64,000 nt of DNA from Asticcacaulis sp. AC402 (GTDB taxonomy: Bacteria; Pseudomonadota; Alphaproteobacteria; Caulobacterales; Caulobacteraceae): the NCBI RefSeq assembly GCF_000495835.1, contig NZ_AWGC01000019.1, positions 62,001-126,000 on the forward strand. Reading direction: 5' to 3'. Shown one piece after another: positions 43,520-54,804 of this stretch. Position 1 is the first letter of the stretch. The number at the start of each line of letters is the position of its first letter. A program made the translations under genes and the position numbers. Below the pieces are notes generated by a model. The model saw only the letters and a program-made list of their open reading frames with translations. It made no database searches and was not told the DNA's origin.

Positions 43520-44332
43520 TTACAGCAACCGCTTACGAATCTGCTGCGAAAGTACGTCGATCAGGGTCACGGCAATGACGATAATGATGGCAATGGCAGA
43601 GGTCTGGCGGTAGGCGAAACTATTGAGATTGTCGAACAGAAGCTGCCCGATGCCGCCGGCGCCGATTAGCCCCAGCACCGTGGCGGAACGCGCATTCGAT
43701 TCGAAACGGTACAGCGCGAATGAGGTCCACAGGGGGCCGACCTGAGGGATAACGCCCCAGATGATTTCATGCAACCGGGTTCCCCCGGTGGCGCGCACGC
43801 CCTCAACCGGCGCCGTTTCGATGGACTCGACCGCTTCAGAAAACAGCTTGGCCAGAGTGCCCGTATTACTGACCGTCAGTGCCAAAACGCCGGCCAACGG
43901 ACCGAGGCCTACGGCTACCAGGAAGGCCGTGCCGAGGACGATGTCTGGAAAGGCGCGCAGCAGGGCGATGAAGGCCCGCATCGGCTGAACGATCCAGTCA
44001 GGGGTAATGTTCCGGGAACACAGAAAGCTCAAGGGCACCGCCAGGACAATAGACAGACTGGTGCCCCACAGCGCCATTTCAAGCGTCTGCCACATCGCGG
44101 CGACGTAGCGCCGCCAGTCCTCGAAGTCCGGGCTCAGATAATCCTTCAGATAGTTGCCTGTCTTGGCGGAATTGTCGACCAGCATATGCAGGTCCTGGAT
44201 GTGCGCCCCGCGGAAGCTGATGGCCAGCAGGCCCACTACAATCAGCAGAACCAAAAGGTTGAGCAGGCGCGTACCCAGCGTCGCGGTTGGCGGCGCCAGA
44301 ATGCCTTTAACATAAGGCCCCTCCGTCATCAC
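43520..44332 (-). CDS. phnE: Phosphonate ABC transporter permease
   Basis: PhnE is the inner-membrane channel of the phosphonate importer. The 270-residue protein has about six predicted helices and the BPD-transport signature: GVRATGGTRLHEIIWGVIPQ is the EAA loop that contacts PhnC, followed by the conserved FALYRFESNARSATVLGLIGAGGIG segment of PhnE permeases. It overlaps phnD by 4 bp. It is the last gene of phnCDE, and no C-P lyase genes follow in the window. Confidence 0.93.
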   Translation of the reverse strand: MMTEGPYVKGILAPPTATLGTRLLNLLVLLIVVGLLAISFRGAHIQDLHMLVDNSAKTGNYLKDYLSPDFEDWRRYVAAMWQTLEMALWGTSLSIVLAVPLSFLCSRNITPDWIVQPMRAFIALLRAFPDIVLGTAFLVAVGLGPLAGVLALTVSNTGTLAKLFSEAVESIETAPVEGVRATGGTRLHEIIWGVIPQVGPLWTSFALYRFESNARSATVLGLIGAGGIGQLLFDNLNSFAYRQTSAIAIIIVIAVTLIDVLSQQIRKRLL

Positions 44333-45375
44333 CGCTCCTGATGAGACGCCGGCGCGTCGGCCGGTGCTTGTGGCGCGGTCTTGGCCACCAGGTCAGCCTG
44401 TTCCTTGGCGACGGCGTCGATCTCCACACGAGCGGCGGAAGCAGCAGCTGCGTCCCCGGCAATTTCCGCTTCCTGGAGCGCCACCCGTGCCTCCATAAGC
44501 CTTTCCGGGAGCAAGTAGGTGGCGTCGCTGGGTTGCAGAGGCCCCCACTGGAAGGCGCGCAGGTTGGCGCGCTGACGTTCTGCCTCGGGGCCGGTGCCTG
44601 TGCCGTAGGACAGGAAGAACGACCTGATCTTTTCCTTCGCGACCGGGTCAAGGTCGGTGCGGTAGACGATAACGCCCTTGGGGATGAGCTGTGACTGCCA
44701 GATGATCTTGATCTTGGCCAGTTTTTCGCGGCCTTCCGGCGTATCGCTGAGTTCTTTAAGCGCATCGGAATTGGCCGTGGCGGCATCCAGGACGCCGGCA
44801 ACCACGCCTTCGATATTGACCCCGTGCGAACCCGACTTGACGTTTTTGAAACAGTTGTTGGTATCCACTTTGTTCGGCAGGAACAGGAAGGCCTTGGGGA
44901 CGATCGTACCGGAGGTCGACTTGACGTCGCCCATGCCGAAATTGAGCTTGCGATCGCACTTGAGGATATCCTCGACAGTCACTGTCGATGCCTTCGGTAC
45001 GATGATGACGCTGGTATAGCCGTCGGTGCCGTCCGGATTGGTATTGTGGGCGAAGACCTCGGCATTGGCGCGTTTCACCGCTTCCAGGCCGGAAGCGCTG
45101 GAGAAAAAGCCGGCCTGAACCTGATCGAAGCGCATGGCCTCGATGAGGGCGGTGTAGGACGAAGAATAGAAGGGCGTTACTTTCAGGCCGGTTTGCTTTT
45201 CCATGTCGGCCAGGATAGGCGCCCACAGCTTGTCCAGGTCCCGCGACTTATCGACCGACAGGATAGAAAAAGTGATCTCGGTGCGCGGGGCGCCGGCTTT
45301 TGGTTTGGAGTTGTCGCAGCTTGTCAGCGACAGGGCCGCCATAATGACCGCGGCAACCAGGACAGATTTACGCAT
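44329..45375 (-). CDS. phnD: Phosphonate ABC transporter substrate-binding lipoprotein
   Basis: PhnD captures phosphonate or a related oxyanion in the periplasm. The 348-residue product has a lipoprotein signal (LVAAVIMAALSLTSC) with the lipobox Cys near residue 20, then the PhnD fold with DLDKLWAPILADMEKQTGLK and AGFFSSASGLEAVKRANAEV. The final ~60 residues are Ala/Glu-rich, helical and probably an extension (RLMEARVALQEAEIAGDAAA). I chose ATG 45375, since the frame upstream overlaps phnC. Substrate could be phosphonate, phosphite or phosphate ester. Confidence 0.92.
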   Translation of the reverse strand: MRKSVLVAAVIMAALSLTSCDNSKPKAGAPRTEITFSILSVDKSRDLDKLWAPILADMEKQTGLKVTPFYSSSYTALIEAMRFDQVQAGFFSSASGLEAVKRANAEVFAHNTNPDGTDGYTSVIIVPKASTVTVEDILKCDRKLNFGMGDVKSTSGTIVPKAFLFLPNKVDTNNCFKNVKSGSHGVNIEGVVAGVLDAATANSDALKELSDTPEGREKLAKIKIIWQSQLIPKGVIVYRTDLDPVAKEKIRSFFLSYGTGTGPEAERQRANLRAFQWGPLQPSDATYLLPERLMEARVALQEAEIAGDAAAASAARVEIDAVAKEQADLVAKTAPQAPADAPASHQER

Positions 45376-46189
45376 GGGTCTCCCCCCAATAGGCGTCTTC
45401 AATTTCAGCGCCGTAGATATCTTTGAGAAGGTCATCACTCAGGCCCGACGCTGGACCATCATAGACGACCTTACCGTCCTTAAGCGCCAGGATGCGATCG
45501 CAATAGGTCTTGGCATAGTCGACCTGGTGCAGGGTGACGATGACGCCCACCCCGTCCTCTTCATTCAGATTGACCAGGAGTTTCATCACCTTGCGTGCCG
45601 TCACCGGATCCAGCGAGGCCACAGGTTCGTCGGCCAGGACGATCTGGGCCCCCTGGACGATGGCGCGGGCGATAGCGCCACGCTGCATCTGGCCGCCAGA
45701 CAGGGTATTGGCGCGCTGGCCAGCATATTGCGCCACGCCGACGTGGTCCAGCGCCCGCATGACGATCTGTTTTTCTTCCGCCGTCCAAAGCCCCAGCAGG
45801 CTGCGCAGGCCCGACACCTTGCCCAGGAACCCGAGTGCCGCGTTGGTGAACAGCGACAGACGGCCGACCAGGTTAAACTGCTGGGCGATCATACCCATGC
45901 GCGAGCGGGTGGCGCGGACATCGGACGCCAGATTACCGTTCTTCTGCACGACGCGGCCCATGACCGAGACGGTGCCCTTGCCCTTGTCGATGGCGTGAAG
46001 ACCGGAAATGGAACGCAACAGAGTCGATTTGCCCGAACCCGACGGACCGATCAGGGCGACGCGTTCAGCCTTGTTCATAACGAACGAGACATCGTCGAGC
46101 GCCTTCTGAGTCGTGCTCCCGCCCGCGGCAGCCTGCTTGCGGGTAAAGGTCTTGCTGATCGATGTTACTTCGACGAGAGGCGCCGTCAT
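45368..46189 (-). CDS. phnC: Phosphonate ABC transporter ATP-binding protein
   Basis: PhnC powers phosphonate uptake. The 273-residue ATPase has Walker A GPSGSGKSTLL (near residues 51-61), the Q-loop MIAQQF, the signature LSGGQMQRGAIARAIVQGAQ, Walker B IVLADEPVASLDP and the H-loop TLHQVDYA. It is the first gene of phnCDE, followed by an 8-bp overlap with phnD. No Pho box is convincing in the leader, so phosphate control is not proven from sequence. Confidence 0.95.
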   Translation of the reverse strand: MTAPLVEVTSISKTFTRKQAAAGGSTTQKALDDVSFVMNKAERVALIGPSGSGKSTLLRSISGLHAIDKGKGTVSVMGRVVQKNGNLASDVRATRSRMGMIAQQFNLVGRLSLFTNAALGFLGKVSGLRSLLGLWTAEEKQIVMRALDHVGVAQYAGQRANTLSGGQMQRGAIARAIVQGAQIVLADEPVASLDPVTARKVMKLLVNLNEEDGVGVIVTLHQVDYAKTYCDRILALKDGKVVYDGPASGLSDDLLKDIYGAEIEDAYWGETHA

Positions 46190-46719
46190 CCACCCTGCCC
46201 TTGGCCGTTAACTGGCGGCACCCATACCACATATCCGCATCACACGGACGAGTGACAGTCATATTAACGATTTGACCGCAGGGCAATGGGGGAAAGTGCC
46301 GCGCACGGCAAATTTGTTCGACGCAACGCCATCATGGCTGCTCCGATTTACCCGTCCGTTCGCGCAGGATTTCGATTTCGCGCTGGCGATCCGGTGTGCT
46401 TTCGCGGCGGAAAGGGCCATGTATCCGAGTCACGATCTTCGCAGGCAGGTGTGTAAAGCATCCCGTGTGAAACGCGTCTGCGTCTTGTCGACGACCAGGC
46501 TACGGTTGTGAAGATTTTTGGCTGGTGTTGCCAACCCGCGGTGTGTCAAGAATTTCGCGGGGTGGAATGACGTACCGGCTGCCGGCGCAATTAAGCCGTT
46601 CATAACGACTACGCAAGTCGTGGCGCCGCGGTGGCTCAGATAAGTAGAATTTCGCCATTTTTCCTTCTCCCTGCTTTGGGCGAGAAGGTGTCCAAGCGAA
46701 ACGAAGACCGGATGAGGGA
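46190..46719. other. Intergenic relic region with a family B fragment
   Basis: This stretch has no convincing gene. It holds a decayed family B arm at about 46516-46567 (TTGCCAACCCGCGGTGTGTC, AAGAATTTCGCGGGG) and possible minus-strand gene scraps (near 46330-46400: REIEILRERTGKSEQP). The phrase GGCGAGAAGGTGTCCAAGCG near 46680-46698 looks like widespread intergenic residue. It appears to be a graveyard of small insertions between phnC and the decarboxylase. Confidence 0.5.
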
Positions 46720-46722
46720 TAA

Positions 46723-46856
46723 TACCAATCCACGATGACCTTGACTCATCGTGAATTGGCAAGGGCGACTGCCCGCCCGAGCTTACGCGCGGAGCCATGC
46801 GGCGCTTGAGCTGAAAAAATGCGAATACCGAGCGTCATTCTTTATGAGGCTTGGTA
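46723..46856 (+). mobile_element. Family B miniature element, copy B3 (134 bp)
   Basis: It starts TACCAATCC and ends GGCTTGGTA. Flanks are TAA on the left (46720-46722) and TAC on the right (46857-46859), so two of three target bases match. It has the same length as B5. The 3' hairpin ATACCGAGCG ... GGCTTGGTAT is intact. Nothing recognisable lies between it and the leader RNA. Confidence 0.85.
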
Positions 46857-46969
46857 TACGTTCGGCTTCGACTGTTGCCGCCGGACCAACCCCTCACCCC
46901 CCGTGCCCTCCTCACGAATTGGAGGGGGCGTAAAATTGTGATCGTCGCAGTCACAAAAAATCCGAAATA

Positions 46970-47135
46970 AGTCTTTACATACGGCCCCATATCACTATGT
47001 TCCCCGATCTTCCGGCGGACCCCTAGAGTTCAGGTCTTCGCCTCATGACTGCCCAAGAGGTGCACGGGCGAGTTCTTGCACTTTTTGGCATGAGGCGCGT
47101 GTAACGCTGCTAACGCCGGTCTGGGTTTAACTTTA
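46970..47135 (+). ncRNA. speF leader: speF-type leader RNA of the ornithine decarboxylase gene
   Basis: The region just upstream of the decarboxylase gene is conserved-looking and non-coding. It contains GTCTTTACATACGGCCCCAT, the phrase CCTAGAGTTCAGGTCTTCGC, and a long hairpin whose outer stem is CGCCTCATG (47039-47047) with CATGAGGCG (47089-47097), with inner pairing of TGCCCAAGAGGTGCA and TGCACTTTTTGGCA. This agrees with the speF motif known from alphaproteobacterial ornithine decarboxylase leaders. Boundaries are approximate. An inverted repeat TTGTGA-N9-TCACAA lies at 46936-46956. Confidence 0.75.
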
Positions 47136-47151
47136 AAATCGGGGAACCGAA

Positions 47152-48426
47152 GTGGATCACATCACTTCTGCCCTGGACCTGGTCCGCAAGCAGCCTCCGG
47201 AACGACCCGTCGCCCTCGTGCGCCGTCGTCCCGTTACTACTGCCGCGCATTGGTTCCAGCAGAACTTCAAGGGCGATATCTTTTACGCCGTCAAAGCCAA
47301 TCCGTCGCCTTGGGTGCTGGAAACCCTTTGGGCCGCTGGTGTGCGCTCGTTCGATGTCGCTTCGTTGAACGAAGTCGAGTTGGTCCGTTCGACCCTGCCG
47401 GCCGCGCGCCTGGCGTTCATGCATCCGGTAAAGAGCCGCGTCTCGATCGCCAGGGCCTATTTCGACTTCGGCGTCCGCACGTTCAGCCTCGATACCCACG
47501 AAGAGCTGCGCAAGATCCTCGACGCCACCGGCGGTGCCCGCGACCTGAACCTCATTGTGCGCCTGGCGACGTCAGGCGAAGGTTCCAACCTGCCCTTGAC
47601 CAACAAGTTTGGCATCCAGGCCCACGATGCCCCGTCGCTGCTGATGGCCGCCCGCCAGGCGACCCAGGACCTGATGGGCGTCAGCTTCCATGTCGGCTCG
47701 CAATGCATGCGCCCGACTGCCTACGCTGCCGCCATGGCTGCCGCCTCGCGCGCCCTGGTCCGCGCCGGCGTGTTCGCTGACGTCGTCGATATCGGCGGCG
47801 GCTTCCCGTCGGTCTATCCCGGCATGGTGCCCCCGGCCCTGTCGGAATACATGGACGTTATCAACCGCGCCTTCGACGAGATGAAGGTGCATGAGGAAAC
47901 CCAGCTCTGGGCCGAGCCCGGCCGCGCGCTGGTCGCCGAATCGACGTCGGTCCTGACGAAGGTCGAACTGCGCAAGGGCGATGCCCTGTACCTGAACGAC
48001 GGCTCCTACGGCAATCTGTTCGACGCCACCCATGCCAGGTGGCCCTTCCCGGTGCGCCTTCACCGCCAGGACGAGGCCGAAACCGATACCCTGAAGCCTT
48101 TCCGTTTCTATGGCCCGACCTGCGACTCGATCGATTCCATGCCGGGGCCGTTTTGGCTGCCGGACGACGTTAACGAAGGCGACTATGTCGAGATTGGTAT
48201 GCTGGGCGCCTATGGCGTCACCATGGGCACGCGCTTTAACGGCTATGGCGAAACCGAGACGGTGTTCCTGGATGATGCACCGATGGCGTCGCTGTTCGGC
48301 CTGGGTCCGCGCAGCCTGAACAATCCGCGGTCGGCCGCCGATACCTTCGACGACAACAAGGTCGTGCGGTTGAACCGTCCCAAGGGCGGCAAGCGCGGCA
48401 AGAAGCGGGTCAAGGCCAAGGCCTGA
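47152..48426 (+). CDS. speF: Ornithine/lysine decarboxylase, fold III
   Basis: The enzyme decarboxylates ornithine to putrescine, the start of polyamine synthesis; lysine use is possible. The 424-residue protein is the alanine racemase-fold (eukaryote-like) type. The PLP-binding Lys48 is in DIFYAVKANPS. The SFHVGSQC and GGGFPSVYPG motifs bind phosphate, and the late Cys in FYGPTCDSIDSM is the catalytic Cys of ODC. The C-terminus is very basic (GGKRGKKRVKAKA). The start is GTG 47152. The leader is a speF-type RNA; I use the symbol of genes that follow such leaders. Confidence 0.9.
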   Translation: MDHITSALDLVRKQPPERPVALVRRRPVTTAAHWFQQNFKGDIFYAVKANPSPWVLETLWAAGVRSFDVASLNEVELVRSTLPAARLAFMHPVKSRVSIARAYFDFGVRTFSLDTHEELRKILDATGGARDLNLIVRLATSGEGSNLPLTNKFGIQAHDAPSLLMAARQATQDLMGVSFHVGSQCMRPTAYAAAMAAASRALVRAGVFADVVDIGGGFPSVYPGMVPPALSEYMDVINRAFDEMKVHEETQLWAEPGRALVAESTSVLTKVELRKGDALYLNDGSYGNLFDATHARWPFPVRLHRQDEAETDTLKPFRFYGPTCDSIDSMPGPFWLPDDVNEGDYVEIGMLGAYGVTMGTRFNGYGETETVFLDDAPMASLFGLGPRSLNNPRSAADTFDDNKVVRLNRPKGGKRGKKRVKAKA

Positions 48427-48453
48427 AGCTAGGAGTCAACCACGAACCCCACG

Positions 48454-48487
48454 AACAGGCACGAACTTCGGGACGTGCCTGTTTTTG
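48454..48487 (+). terminator. Rho-independent terminator
   Basis: ACAGGCACG pairs with CGTGCCTGT around a 10-nt loop and is followed by TTTTGTTT. It lies 28 bp after the decarboxylase stop. Confidence 0.9.
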
Positions 48488-48598
48488 TTTGCCTGCGTAG
48501 ATATCTCACGACCTTGTGTCCCGGTGAGCATTGCTGCTGCCTTTTTCTGACCGGCCAGGCGACTTAAGACTAGGGGCAACCCACAGAAGGAGACCCCC

Positions 48599-48946
48599 AT
48601 GTCCTATATCGACGGTTTTTTGCTCGCTGTACCAAACGGGAACAAGGAGAAATACATTGAAAGCTCCAAGGCTTTCGCGACTTACGTAAAGACCCATGGC
48701 GCGCTCAGCGTGCACGAGTACTGGGGCGACGACGTCCCCGACGGCAAGCTGACGTCGTTTCCCATGGCCGTAAAGCTGGAACCGGGCGAAACCGTGGTGT
48801 TTTCCTGGATCGAATGGCCGGACAAGGCGACCCGCGATGCGGGCAACAAGAAGATGATGGAAGACCCTGAAATGGCCAATATGGAGATGCCGTTCGACGG
48901 CAAGCGTATGATGTATGGCGGTTTCGCGAAGCTGATCGAGGATTGA
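48599..48946 (+). CDS. DUF1428-family protein
   Basis: The 115-residue protein matches the DUF1428 (YbaA-like) family: MSYIDGFLLAVPNGNKEKYI at the start, then GALSVHEYWGDDVPDGKLTS and the late DPEMANMEMPFDGKRMMYGG segment. The fold is a ferredoxin-like alpha/beta dimer of unknown role. An AGAAGGAGA ribosome binding site precedes ATG 48599. It ends just before a strong bidirectional terminator shared with the atp operon. Confidence 0.93.
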   Translation: MSYIDGFLLAVPNGNKEKYIESSKAFATYVKTHGALSVHEYWGDDVPDGKLTSFPMAVKLEPGETVVFSWIEWPDKATRDAGNKKMMEDPEMANMEMPFDGKRMMYGGFAKLIED

Positions 48947-48954
48947 GCGAGCTC

Positions 48955-49010
48955 ATAGCCGAAGAGAAAAGCCCTCCGGAGCAATCCGGAGGGCTTTTCT
49001 CTTCGGCTAT
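48955..49010. terminator. Bidirectional terminator between DUF1428 gene and atpC
   Basis: A 26-bp perfect stem starts ATAGCCGAAGAGAAAAGCCC and closes on GCAA. A/T-rich runs inside the stem (GAAAAG/CTTTTC) serve both strands. It separates the convergent DUF1428 gene and the end of the atp operon. Confidence 0.92.
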
Positions 49011-49019
49011 CGAACCGGA

Positions 49020-49294
49020 TCAATGAACCGTTTCGAGATATTCCTCGGCCTGTTCGGCCAGAATGGTCATGCCGTCTTCGCTGACGTCGGCAAAACCACC
49101 GCGGACCTGAAACACGCGGCGGATGTCGCCGTCCAGGATAACCACCGGACCTTCGGCCAGGGTGGTCATGAACGGGGCATGGTTCGCCAGGACGCCGAAT
49201 TCGCCTTCGGAGCCCGGCGCAACAACCTGATCGACTTCGCCTTCGAACAGCGTGGCTTCAGGCGTTACCAGCGATACGTGCAGTTTATCAGCCA

Positions 49295-49295
<1 letters not shown>
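49020..49295 (-). CDS. atpC: ATP synthase epsilon subunit, short form
   Basis: Epsilon links the F1 rotor to F0 and in many bacteria inhibits ATP hydrolysis. This 91-residue form has the N-terminal beta-sandwich (LHVSLVTPEATLFEGEVDQV, EGEFGVLANHAPFMTTLAEG, VRGGFADVSEDGMTILAEQA) and then stops at EEYLETVH. The C-terminal helical hairpin seen in epsilon subunits of about 130-140 residues is missing. Its start overlaps the atpD stop by 1 bp. It is the last gene of atpHAGDC. Confidence 0.95.
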
Positions 49296-50752
<1,457 letters not shown>

Positions 50753-51625
50753 TTACAGGGCTTCGGCACCGGAGATGATTTCGATCAACTCCTTGGTAAT
50801 CTGGGCCTGACGTGAGCGGTTGTACTTCAGGGTCAGCGCGTTGACCATCTCGCCGGCATTGCGCGTGGCGTTGTCCATGGCGCTCATCTGGGCGGCATAG
50901 AAGCCGGCATTGTTTTCCAACATCGAGGACAGGATCTGGACCGAGAGGTTGCGCGGCAACAGGACTTCGAGGATTTCCTCTTCTGACGGCTCGTACTCAT
51001 AGACGGCGCCATGGGTATCCTGAACGATGCTGAGGTCTATATCGGCCGGGATCAGGCGCTTGGCCGTCGGAACCTGGCTGATCACCGACTGGAACCGTGA
51101 ATAGAACAATGTGACCACATCGGCGCGGCCATCGTTGAACTCTGCGGCGATCTTTTCCGATATCGGTCGGACGACCGCCATGGTCGGGGATTTTGAGCCG
51201 GCTTCGTAGGATTCGATGATGCGGTCCGCGAAGGTGCGCTTCAGTTGGTCGCGCGCCTTGCGGCCGATGGTGATGATGCGGACGTCGCGACCCGCCTTCA
51301 ACTCAGCATTAATGAAGTCGCGGGCGGCGCGGACGATGGCGGTGTTGAAGCCACCCGCCAGGCCACGGTCGCCGGTGGCGACGACGACCAACTGGTTGTG
51401 CTGGGAGCCGGTGCCGACCAGCATCGCCGGCGCGCTGTCGCCGATGATGCCTTTGGCCAGATTGGCAATGACCGCCGCCATCTTCTGCGCATAGGGACGG
51501 GCGTTCTGAGCCGAGTCCTGCGCTTTGCGCAGCTTGGCGGCCGCCACCATCTGCATCGCTTTCGTGATCTTCTGCGTGGCTTTCACGCTTCCGATCTGAT
51601 TGCGCATGTCCTTCAAGCTAGCCAT
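50753..51625 (-). CDS. atpG: ATP synthase gamma subunit
   Basis: AtpG forms the central shaft of F1. The 290-residue protein starts [20 protein letters not shown], the conserved N-terminal helix, and ends with the C-terminal helix [20 protein letters not shown] and [19 protein letters not shown]. The middle has the usual gamma Rossmann-like domain ([20 protein letters not shown]). It lies between atpA and atpD in the alphaproteobacterial order. Confidence 0.98.
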   Translation of the reverse strand: MASLKDMRNQIGSVKATQKITKAMQMVAAAKLRKAQDSAQNARPYAQKMAAVIANLAKGIIGDSAPAMLVGTGSQHNQLVVVATGDRGLAGGFNTAIVRAARDFINAELKAGRDVRIITIGRKARDQLKRTFADRIIESYEAGSKSPTMAVVRPISEKIAAEFNDGRADVVTLFYSRFQSVISQVPTAKRLIPADIDLSIVQDTHGAVYEYEPSEEEILEVLLPRNLSVQILSSMLENNAGFYAAQMSAMDNATRNAGEMVNALTLKYNRSRQAQITKELIEIISGAEAL

Positions 51626-51648
51626 GGAGGATTATTCTCTTTCCTGGC

Positions 51649-53181
51649 TCAGGCGAAGCTGGCGGTAAAGTCGGTGATCACGGCCTTAAGCTTCTCTTCC
51701 AGGTCGGCCGACAGGGCTTTCTGGTCGCGAATGGCCGATAGCAGGTCGACATGGCGGGTGCGCAGCAGCGACAAGAGCTCTTTTTCATAGCGGCGGACGT
51801 CGCCGACAGCCACCTTGTCCAGGTACCCGCGGGTACCTGCATAAATGACCGCTACCTGCTCTTCGACCTTCAGCGGCGAATACTGCGGCTGCTTCAGCAG
51901 TTCCGTCAGACGAGCGCCACGAGCCAGCAGGCGCTGGGTGGCGGCGTCGAGGTCGGAACCGAACTTGGCGAAGGCGGCCATTTCGCGATACTGGGCCAGG
52001 TCGCCCTTGATGGCGCCGGCAACCTGTTTCATCGCCTTGATCTGAGCCGACGAGCCAACGCGCGACACCGACAGACCGACGTTCACGGCCGGGCGGATGC
52101 CTTGGAAGAAAAGGTCAGTTTCCAGGAAGATCTGGCCGTCGGTAATCGAGATCACGTTGGTCGGGATGTAGGCCGACACGTCGTTGGCCTGGGTTTCGAT
52201 GATCGGCAGGGCGGTCAGCGAGCCGGAACCATTATCCTCGTTAAGTTTGGCGGCGCGTTCCAGCAGGCGCGAGTGCAGATAGAAGACGTCACCCGGATAG
52301 GCTTCGCGGCCTGGCGGACGGCGCAGCAGGAGCGACATCTGACGGTAGGCGACAGCCTGCTTGGACAAGTCATCATAGATGATCAGGGCATGCATACCGT
52401 TGTCGCGGAAATATTCGCCCATGGCGCAACCAGCGAACGGCGCCAGGAATTGCAACGGAGCCGGTTCCGAAGCCGTGGCCGAGACGATGATTGTGTAATC
52501 CAGCGCGCCGTTTTCTTCCAGCGCCTTGACGATCCGGGCGACCGTTGAGCGCTTCTGGCCAATGGCGACGTAGATGCAGTACAGCTTGGCTTTTTCGTCG
52601 TCGCCGGCATTGACCGACTTCTGGTTCAGGATCGCATCGATGGCGACGGCAGTCTTGCCGGTCTGACGGTCACCGATAATCAGTTCGCGCTGGCCGCGTC
52701 CGACGGGGATCAGCGTGTCGATGGCCTTGATGCCGGTCTGGACGGGCTCGTGCACCGATTTGCGCGGGATGATGCCCGGCGCCTTGACGTCGACGCGGCG
52801 GCGTTCGGTAGCAACGATCGGGCCCTTGCCATCGATCGGCTCTCCCAGCGGGTTGACGACGCGGCCGAGCAGACCCTTACCGACCGGCACGTCGACGATT
52901 TCGCCGAGACGGCGAACTTCGTCGCCTTCGCCGATCTCACGGTCTTCACCGAAGATAACGATACCGACATTGTCCTTTTCCAGGTTCAGGGCCATGCCCT
53001 TAACACCGGCCTTTGGGAAGAGCACCATTTCACCGGCCTGGACCTTGTCCAGACCGTAGACGCGGGCGATACCGTCACCGACCGACAGGACCTGACCGAC
53101 GTCCGACACATCGGCTTCCTGGCCGAAACCGGCGATTTGTTGCTTGAGGATGGCCGAGATTTCGGCAGCGTTGATGGCCAT
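51649..53181 (-). CDS. atpA: ATP synthase alpha subunit
   Basis: AtpA is the regulatory nucleotide-binding subunit of F1. The 510-residue protein has the N-terminal crown ([18 protein letters not shown]), the P-loop [15 protein letters not shown], the [10 protein letters not shown] signature motif and a normal C-terminal helical domain. It starts 5 bp after atpH. No F0 genes are linked, consistent with the split F1 and F0 operons of alphaproteobacteria. Confidence 0.98.
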   Translation of the reverse strand: MAINAAEISAILKQQIAGFGQEADVSDVGQVLSVGDGIARVYGLDKVQAGEMVLFPKAGVKGMALNLEKDNVGIVIFGEDREIGEGDEVRRLGEIVDVPVGKGLLGRVVNPLGEPIDGKGPIVATERRRVDVKAPGIIPRKSVHEPVQTGIKAIDTLIPVGRGQRELIIGDRQTGKTAVAIDAILNQKSVNAGDDEKAKLYCIYVAIGQKRSTVARIVKALEENGALDYTIIVSATASEPAPLQFLAPFAGCAMGEYFRDNGMHALIIYDDLSKQAVAYRQMSLLLRRPPGREAYPGDVFYLHSRLLERAAKLNEDNGSGSLTALPIIETQANDVSAYIPTNVISITDGQIFLETDLFFQGIRPAVNVGLSVSRVGSSAQIKAMKQVAGAIKGDLAQYREMAAFAKFGSDLDAATQRLLARGARLTELLKQPQYSPLKVEEQVAVIYAGTRGYLDKVAVGDVRRYEKELLSLLRTRHVDLLSAIRDQKALSADLEEKLKAVITDFTASFA

Positions 53182-53186
53182 GAGTG

Positions 53187-53741
53187 TTACGCTCTCTTAA
53201 GGGCGAATTTGAGGGAGTCGAGTTTGGTCTTCAGCGAAGCGTCGAAGAGACGCGAGCCTAAGCGGACTTTCAGTCCGCCCAGGAGGGCCGGATCTACATG
53301 GGTGTTGATCTCGGCGGATTGACCCAAGGCCTGGGCCAGAGTGGTTTTGAGGCTGTCGAGCTGGGCCGCGGTCAGGGGCACGGCCGAGATGACCTCAGCA
53401 GTCACGACGCCGTTGTGAAGGGCATAACGCTTGTTGAAGGCGGTGATAACCGGGAACAACTCGCCCAGACGGCCGTTGGCGGCCATAACGCCCAGCAGAT
53501 TGCTGGTCAAGGCGTTGAAGTTGAGCGACTGAGTGACCGCAGTCAGGGCCGACAGCTTTACGGCTGACTTATAGATCAGGGACGAAACGAAGGTGCGCAA
53601 CTCAGCGGACGACAGCAGCAGATCCTTCAGTGCCGCCATATCGCCATGCACCTTGTCCAGCACCTTGGTTTCGAGCGCCAGGTCGAAGGCGGCACGGGCA
53701 TAGCGCTGACCGGCTTCCGTTTCTCGATATTGATCGTTCAT
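53187..53741 (-). CDS. atpH: ATP synthase delta subunit
   Basis: AtpH joins the top of F1 to the peripheral stalk. The product of about 184 residues has the delta/OSCP pattern: [20 protein letters not shown] at the N-terminus, [12 protein letters not shown] in the helical domain, and the C-terminal [20 protein letters not shown] segment. I choose ATG 53741; a GTG at 53750 is the alternative. It is the first gene of the operon, so the promoter lies in 53742-53950. Confidence 0.95.
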   Translation of the reverse strand: MNDQYRETEAGQRYARAAFDLALETKVLDKVHGDMAALKDLLLSSAELRTFVSSLIYKSAVKLSALTAVTQSLNFNALTSNLLGVMAANGRLGELFPVITAFNKRYALHNGVVTAEVISAVPLTAAQLDSLKTTLAQALGQSAEINTHVDPALLGGLKVRLGSRLFDASLKTKLDSLKFALKRA

Positions 53742-54002
53742 CAGGTCCACGTAGGGTTAAAAACGGTCGGGCACGGGAACACCGGCGCATTGAGCAGCGC
53801 CTCCCCAGCCTCAGGCCGCGGGCTCCTTAGCATAGGGATTTCTGCACCGCAACCGACGAAGGTCGGCCATTACAAAGATTCGGCCACACCTGGGGTGCGA
53901 CAAAATATCTCCGGAACGTGGGAAAATTAGTTTCCCCCCGACGCCTTGAGATGTAAGGCAATTCCTTTATGTTTGACGAATTGGCCGCAAAGAGAGACAC
54001 CG

Positions 54003-54800
54003 ATGGACGCTATACTAGCCCTTCTTAGCGATCCCGCCGCCTGGGCGGCGCTCATCACCCTGGTTATCATGGAGGTGGTGCTGGGGATTGACAATCTGGT
54101 CTTCATCTCAATCCTGTCCAACAAACTGCCGGAAAAAGACCGCCAGAGGACTCGCCGCCTGGGTATCGCCCTGGCGCTGATCATGCGCCTGGCGCTGCTG
54201 TCACTGATCGGCTTCATTGTGGCCCTTACCACGCCGGTGTTCGACCTGGGCTTTGTCGGTCCGGTCGGCGAACATGGCGAGCCTGTATTCGAAACCGCCT
54301 TCTCATGGCGTGACCTGATCCTGATCGCGGGCGGGCTGTTCCTGGTCTGGAAGGCCACCAAGGAGATCCACCACACGGTCGATCCCGCGCCCACCAACGA
54401 CGTTCTGGACGCCAAGAATGCCGTTATCAACAATGCCGGCACCGCCATCGTCCAGATCATACTGCTGGATCTGGTATTCTCCATCGATTCGATCCTGACC
54501 GCCGTTGGTATGACCGACCACGTGCCGATCATGATAACCGCTGTCATTGTCGCCGTTATGGTCATGCTGCTGGCGTCTGACCCGCTGGCTCACTTCATCG
54601 AAAAGAACCCGACCGTGGTTATGCTCGCCTTGGGTTTCCTGCTGATGATCGGAACCGTGCTGATCGCCGACGGCTTCGGGGTTCACGTGCCCAAGGGCTA
54701 TATCTACGCGGCGATGGCCTTCTCGGCCCTGGTCGAGGGGCTGAACATGATGGCCCGCACCGCCAGGAAGCGGGACGCTGAAAAGAAGAAGCTGCACTGA
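54003..54800 (+). CDS. TerC-family integral membrane protein
   Basis: The 265-residue protein has about seven helices and the TerC signature acidic motifs: [20 protein letters not shown] in the first helices and [20 protein letters not shown] in the middle, plus a glutamate in [10 protein letters not shown]. TerC-family proteins are linked to metal-ion (Mn, Te) homeostasis and to metal loading of exported proteins. ATG 54003 follows GAGAGA; the frame upstream to 53946 is not family-like. It diverges from the atp operon. Confidence 0.92.
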   Translation: MDAILALLSDPAAWAALITLVIMEVVLGIDNLVFISILSNKLPEKDRQRTRRLGIALALIMRLALLSLIGFIVALTTPVFDLGFVGPVGEHGEPVFETAFSWRDLILIAGGLFLVWKATKEIHHTVDPAPTNDVLDAKNAVINNAGTAIVQIILLDLVFSIDSILTAVGMTDHVPIMITAVIVAVMVMLLASDPLAHFIEKNPTVVMLALGFLLMIGTVLIADGFGVHVPKGYIYAAMAFSALVEGLNMMARTARKRDAEKKKLH

Positions 54801-54804
54801 TCTT

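Noticed and set aside
46240-46290. Possible Pho box upstream of phnC (GTGACAGTCAT)
   Set aside because: Only one half-site resembles CTGTCAC; no second half-site occurs at 11-bp spacing.
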